Assembly (NCBI RefSeq): GCF_000711965.1
Contig: NZ_JONS01000009.1
Span: forward strand, 62,001 to 126,000
Direction: 5' to 3'
Length of the DNA stretch: 64,000 nucleotides
Source of the DNA: Actinomyces israelii DSM 43320
GTDB lineage: Bacteria; Actinomycetota; Actinomycetes; Actinomycetales; Actinomycetaceae
The notes beneath the pieces were generated by a model. It saw nothing but the letters and a program-made list of their open reading frames with translations, had not been told where the DNA came from and ran no database searches. Shown one piece after another: positions 61,013-64,000 of this stretch. The first letter of the stretch is position 1. Every line of letters starts with the position of its first letter. Both the position numbers and the translations under genes were made by a program.

Positions 61013-61169
61013 GTATGGTTCTCCGTTCGTCGTTGATGGAGGTGATGGAGGCGGGGGAAGAGGCCGGGCGGATGGGATGAGCCGCCGAGGCGGGCCGGCT
61101 CCGCCCCGAGGGTGCGCGGGGGCGGACAGGCGCGCGGGCGCGACCGGGAGCGGGCTCGGCGTCGTCGAC

Positions 61170-63428
61170 TCAGGTCTTGTCGACCGCGGTGGCGCGCACC
61201 AGCAGCATGTGGTCGGGATGGATGACGGGCAGGCTGAGTCCCGTGGCCGTCAGGTAGGAACCGGGCAGGGTGACTCCCTCGGGCCGGAGCCAGGCGGCCT
61301 GGTGGTGGAGGCCCTCGTAGGCGGGGACCGCCAGCCGCACGTGGTAGGTGCGCCCGGGGTCCAGTCCGGGCAGCGGCCGGGGCGCCCCGGGCCAGGTGGT
61401 GGCCTGGGCGAGTCCGGCGAGCTGATAGAGCGCGTCGGTCCGGTCGGGGGCGACGACGCCCTGGATGCGCACGGCGTCGTCCTCATCGACGTCGGCGTGC
61501 ACGACCTCGCCGCCGTGCAGCAGGGGGCGCAGCTTCTTGTGGAGGGCGATGACGTCGGCCAGGGCGCGCCGGTCCCCCTCAGTGGCGGACAGCAGGTCCC
61601 ACTCGACCCCCATGTGCCCCCACAGCGCCTGGCCGGCACGGAAGGACAGGTCAAGGCCGCGCAGGGTCGTGTGGTCCCTTCCGGCGCCGACGTGGGTGCC
61701 GACGAGCTCGGGCGGCAGCAGCAGCATGGTGGCGCGGTTGATGTCCGCCCGGTCGTGGGCGTCGTTGCAGTCCGAGGCCCACACGCGCTGGGCCCGCTCC
61801 ATGATCCCCAGGTCGATGCGTCCGCCGCCGCCGCAGCACGACTCGATCTCCAGGGCCGGAAAGCGCTCGTGCAGGGCGTCCAGGAGCCGGTAGAGGGCCA
61901 GGGTCTGGTCGTGGACGGCCGGCGCCCCGCGGCGCGCGCCCGTCCGGGAGCCCGCCCCGGTGCCGGCCGCCATGTGGCCCGCGGCCAGGACGGTGGAGTT
62001 GTGGTCCCACTTGATGTAGGCCAGGTCCAGGCTCTCCACGAGGCCGCTGATCGCCTCGTACAGGTAGTCCCACGCCCCGGGGGCGGCCAGGTCCAGGACG
62101 CGCTGGCCGCGGTGCTCGACCGCCCCGCCGGCGCCGTCGGACAGGATCCAGTCCGGGTGGGCGCGGGCGAGGTCGGAGTCGCGGTTGACCATCTCCGGCT
62201 CGACCCACAGGCCCAGCTCCATGCCCAGGTCGCGCACGTGCGCAGCCAGGGGCTCCAGCCCGGCCGGCCAGACCTCGGGCGAGACCCGCCAGTCGCCCAG
62301 GCCCGAGGTGTCGTCGCGCCGGGACCCGAACCACCCGTCGTCGACGACGAAGCGCTCGATGCCGATGGCGGCCGCCTCGTCCGCGAGCGCCGTCAGGGTC
62401 TCCGGGTCCTGGTCGAAGTAGACGGCCTCCCAGGTGTTGAGCAGGACCGGGCGCGGCCGCGAGGGGTGGGCCGGCAGGGCGCGCAGGTGGGCGTGGCAGC
62501 GGGATGCCAGGGCGTCCAGGCCCTCGCCCCAGGAGCCGACGAGCCAGGGCGTGGTGTAGGACTGGCCGGCGCTCAGGACGACCTCTCCGGGGTGGAGGAG
62601 CTCGCCCGCACCCAGGAGCCGGTAGCCCTGCGGCGGGTGGGCGGCCAGGGCACGGGTGTTGCCGGACCAGGCCAGGTGCACGCCGTGGACGCGGCCGCGG
62701 CGCCAGCCGAAGCCGGGGGTCCCCGCGGCCAGCCAGGTGGCGGCGTCGTGCCCGGGGCGGCCCTCCCAGGCCTCGCGCAACCGGGTGCCCGGGGCGAAGG
62801 GCGTGCGCACGAGGCGGCGCTCGAAGCCGTGGTGGCCGGTCATGTCGACCAGCTCGGCGGCGTCGGAGGGCACCGGCAGCAGCGGGGTGACCTCGTCGAC
62901 CTCCAGCGGGGAGGACCCCTCCTCCGCGACGTCGGTCACCCGTGCGCGCAGCCGCACCAGGCCGGAGGGCTCCAGGCGGATCTCGGTGACGACCTCGATG
63001 CCGTGGACGGCGTCGGTGCCGCGCGAGACGACGACGTCGGCCTCACCGCCCGGGGCGTCGTCGACGGCGACCGAGTGGGCGACGGCGTCGATGTGTGCGG
63101 AGAAGGCGGAGCCGTCCTGGCGGTGGACCAGGAGCGCCGGCCGGGCGGACCAGCCCAGGTGCGGCAGGGGCAGCACCGGCAGGTCGGGGGTGGTCCAGGT
63201 GCGGTTGGTGCCGGTGCTCATCGTCTGGGCGGCCCTCAGGTCGTCCAGGGTGGAGGCGCCGGTCTCGCCGAGGTCCCCGCCCCAGTGGCGCACCACGGGG
63301 AAGCGATCGTCCATGAGGTCGAGGACCAGGGAGGTGCCGCCCCGGCGCAGGTGGCGGGGCGGGGCCGGGGCGGCGGCGGGGACCGTGGGGGCGGTGGGGG
63401 CGGTGGGGGCGATGCGCGGGTCGGTCAT
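61170..63428 (-). CDS. GH36 alpha-galactosidase
   Basis: Hydrolyses terminal alpha-galactosides such as raffinose, melibiose or galactinol in the cytoplasm. The 752-aa protein (ATG 63428, AGGAGG upstream) has an N-terminal beta-sandwich, then the barrel with NTWEAVYFDQDPETL, FVVDDGWFGSRRDD, the nucleophile Asp475 in AYIKWDHNST, CCGGGGRIDLGIMERAQRVW and the acid/base Asp553 in WASDCNDAHDR. First gene of an operon with two permeases and a binding protein. Confidence 0.95.
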   Translation of the reverse strand: MTDPRIAPTAPTAPTVPAAAPAPPRHLRRGGTSLVLDLMDDRFPVVRHWGGDLGETGASTLDDLRAAQTMSTGTNRTWTTPDLPVLPLPHLGWSARPALLVHRQDGSAFSAHIDAVAHSVAVDDAPGGEADVVVSRGTDAVHGIEVVTEIRLEPSGLVRLRARVTDVAEEGSSPLEVDEVTPLLPVPSDAAELVDMTGHHGFERRLVRTPFAPGTRLREAWEGRPGHDAATWLAAGTPGFGWRRGRVHGVHLAWSGNTRALAAHPPQGYRLLGAGELLHPGEVVLSAGQSYTTPWLVGSWGEGLDALASRCHAHLRALPAHPSRPRPVLLNTWEAVYFDQDPETLTALADEAAAIGIERFVVDDGWFGSRRDDTSGLGDWRVSPEVWPAGLEPLAAHVRDLGMELGLWVEPEMVNRDSDLARAHPDWILSDGAGGAVEHRGQRVLDLAAPGAWDYLYEAISGLVESLDLAYIKWDHNSTVLAAGHMAAGTGAGSRTGARRGAPAVHDQTLALYRLLDALHERFPALEIESCCGGGGRIDLGIMERAQRVWASDCNDAHDRADINRATMLLLPPELVGTHVGAGRDHTTLRGLDLSFRAGQALWGHMGVEWDLLSATEGDRRALADVIALHKKLRPLLHGGEVVHADVDEDDAVRIQGVVAPDRTDALYQLAGLAQATTWPGAPRPLPGLDPGRTYHVRLAVPAYEGLHHQAAWLRPEGVTLPGSYLTATGLSLPVIHPDHMLLVRATAVDKT

Positions 63429-63528
63429 CACGCTCCTCCTTGAACGTCGGGCCCATCCGGTGCCGGACGGCCCGGATGAGTGCGGGGGTGCCGCAGTGGG
63501 ACGGCGGGTTCAGGAGGCAGGCTACCTC

Positions 63529-63548
63529 ATTTTTTCGAGATAAAAAAT
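63529..63548 (-). promoter_or_regulatory. AT-rich palindrome upstream of the alpha-galactosidase
   Basis: ATTTTTT (63529-63535) and AAAAAAT (63542-63548) around CGAGAT, isolated in GC-rich sequence about 100 nt before the start codon at 63428. It could be an operator (ROK- or LacI-type) or include the promoter. It does not match the type-A or type-B operators of the inositol genes. Confidence 0.5.
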
Positions 63549-63637
63549 ACCTTGGCGCGGCCTTCCCGGGGCTCCCCGGCTCACTCTCCCACGGCGCCCG
63601 GCGCGCCCCGGCCCGGGTCAGCCTGGGTCAGCTCGGG

Positions 63638-64000
63638 TCAGCTCGGGTCATAGGGGGCCAGGACGACCTCGACCCGCTGGAGCTCCTTGACGTCGGAGTA
63701 CCCGGTGGTGGCCAGGGTGCGGCGCAGCGCCCCCATGATGTTGAGGGTGCCGTCGGCGCGGTCGGAGGGGCCGTTGAGGATCTCGTCCATGGTGCCGACG
63801 GTGCCCACGCGGCTGCGGTAGCCGCGCGGCAGGCGCTCGTGGCGGGCCTCGGCGCCCCAGTGGTAGCCGCCTCCGGGGGCCTCGGCCGCGCGGGCGAGGG
63901 CGGCGCCGAGCATGACGGCGTCGGCCCCGCAGGCGATGGCCTTGACGACGTCCCCGGAGTTGCCCACCGAGCCGTCGGCGACGACGTGGACGTAGCGGCC
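63638..64000 (-). CDS. GuaB1-like IMP dehydrogenase/GMP reductase, 3' part
   Basis: The last ~120 residues of a gene that runs off the window's end. RYVHVVADGSVGNSGDVVKA then IACGADAVMLGAALARAAEA match the barrel end of the IMPDH/GMPR family, where GNSGD binds phosphate. The tail PRGYRSRVGTVGTMDEILNG then GALRRTLATTGYSDVKELQR follows the actinobacterial GuaB1 pattern (about 480 aa in full). It may act in purine interconversion with GuaA. Confidence 0.88.
   Translation of the reverse strand, partial: GRYVHVVADGSVGNSGDVVKAIACGADAVMLGAALARAAEAPGGGYHWGAEARHERLPRGYRSRVGTVGTMDEILNGPSDRADGTLNIMGALRRTLATTGYSDVKELQRVEVVLAPYDPS

Overview
The window is GC-rich actinobacterial DNA. Gene density, frequent GTG starts, 4-nt ATGA/GTGA overlaps and long false antisense frames all fit a member of the Actinomycetaceae (Actinomyces-like). 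The genus is an inference from gene content; there is no rRNA to settle it. No tRNA, rRNA or CRISPR array is visible.

Layout. 0-9 kb: an HSL-type hydrolase, a small peptide plus membrane-protein pair, a decayed second copy of the hydrolase, a DUF4352 protein, an XRE-repressor remnant, a DUF2974 hydrolase, guaA, two HXXEE membrane proteins and a small membrane protein. 9-43 kb: a very large polyol regulon. It holds a complete inositol core (iolG, iolE, iolD, iolB, iolC and a Cgl0158-type aldolase), five Gfo/Idh/MocA oxidoreductases, five xylose-isomerase-like isomerases, three sugar porters plus one divergent MFS protein, a zinc alcohol dehydrogenase, a transaldolase-family protein, a TauE/SafE permease, three LacI regulators and one HutC/GntR regulator. 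43-47 kb: an AT-richer, probably acquired island with a frameshifted radical SAM/SPASM gene, an intact MFS exporter, a 62-codon ORF, a second SPASM fragment and an ISAs1 transposase remnant. 47-55 kb: pta-ackA, a GtrA protein, RNase HI, MarC, a sodium:solute symporter with its small partner, and HPr. 55-57.4 kb: decayed hydrolase/TetR genes and a Phd-YoeB toxin-antitoxin pair with a partial second antitoxin. 57.5-63.4 kb: an ABC sugar importer with a GH36 alpha-galactosidase. 63.6 kb to the end: the 3' part of a GuaB1/GMP-reductase-like gene.

How the genes work together. Inositols imported by the porters would be oxidised by IolG-type enzymes, dehydrated by IolE, opened by IolD, isomerised by IolB, phosphorylated by IolC and cleaved by the aldolase. 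The acetyl-CoA formed could be drained by Pta-AckA. iolA is not in the window. The extra oxidoreductase/isomerase pairs suggest that other inositol isomers or keto-glycosides are also used.

Two operator classes tie the regulon together: TTTGT-N4-ACAAA (about ten sites) and TTCACGCGCGTGAA-like (four sites). Their spacing to visible -35/-10 elements is strikingly constant. Separately, a repeat built from 22-nt units recurs at 11 intergenic places, nearly always just past a gene's 3' end and in the same orientation relative to that gene. I consider it the most interesting unexplained structure here.
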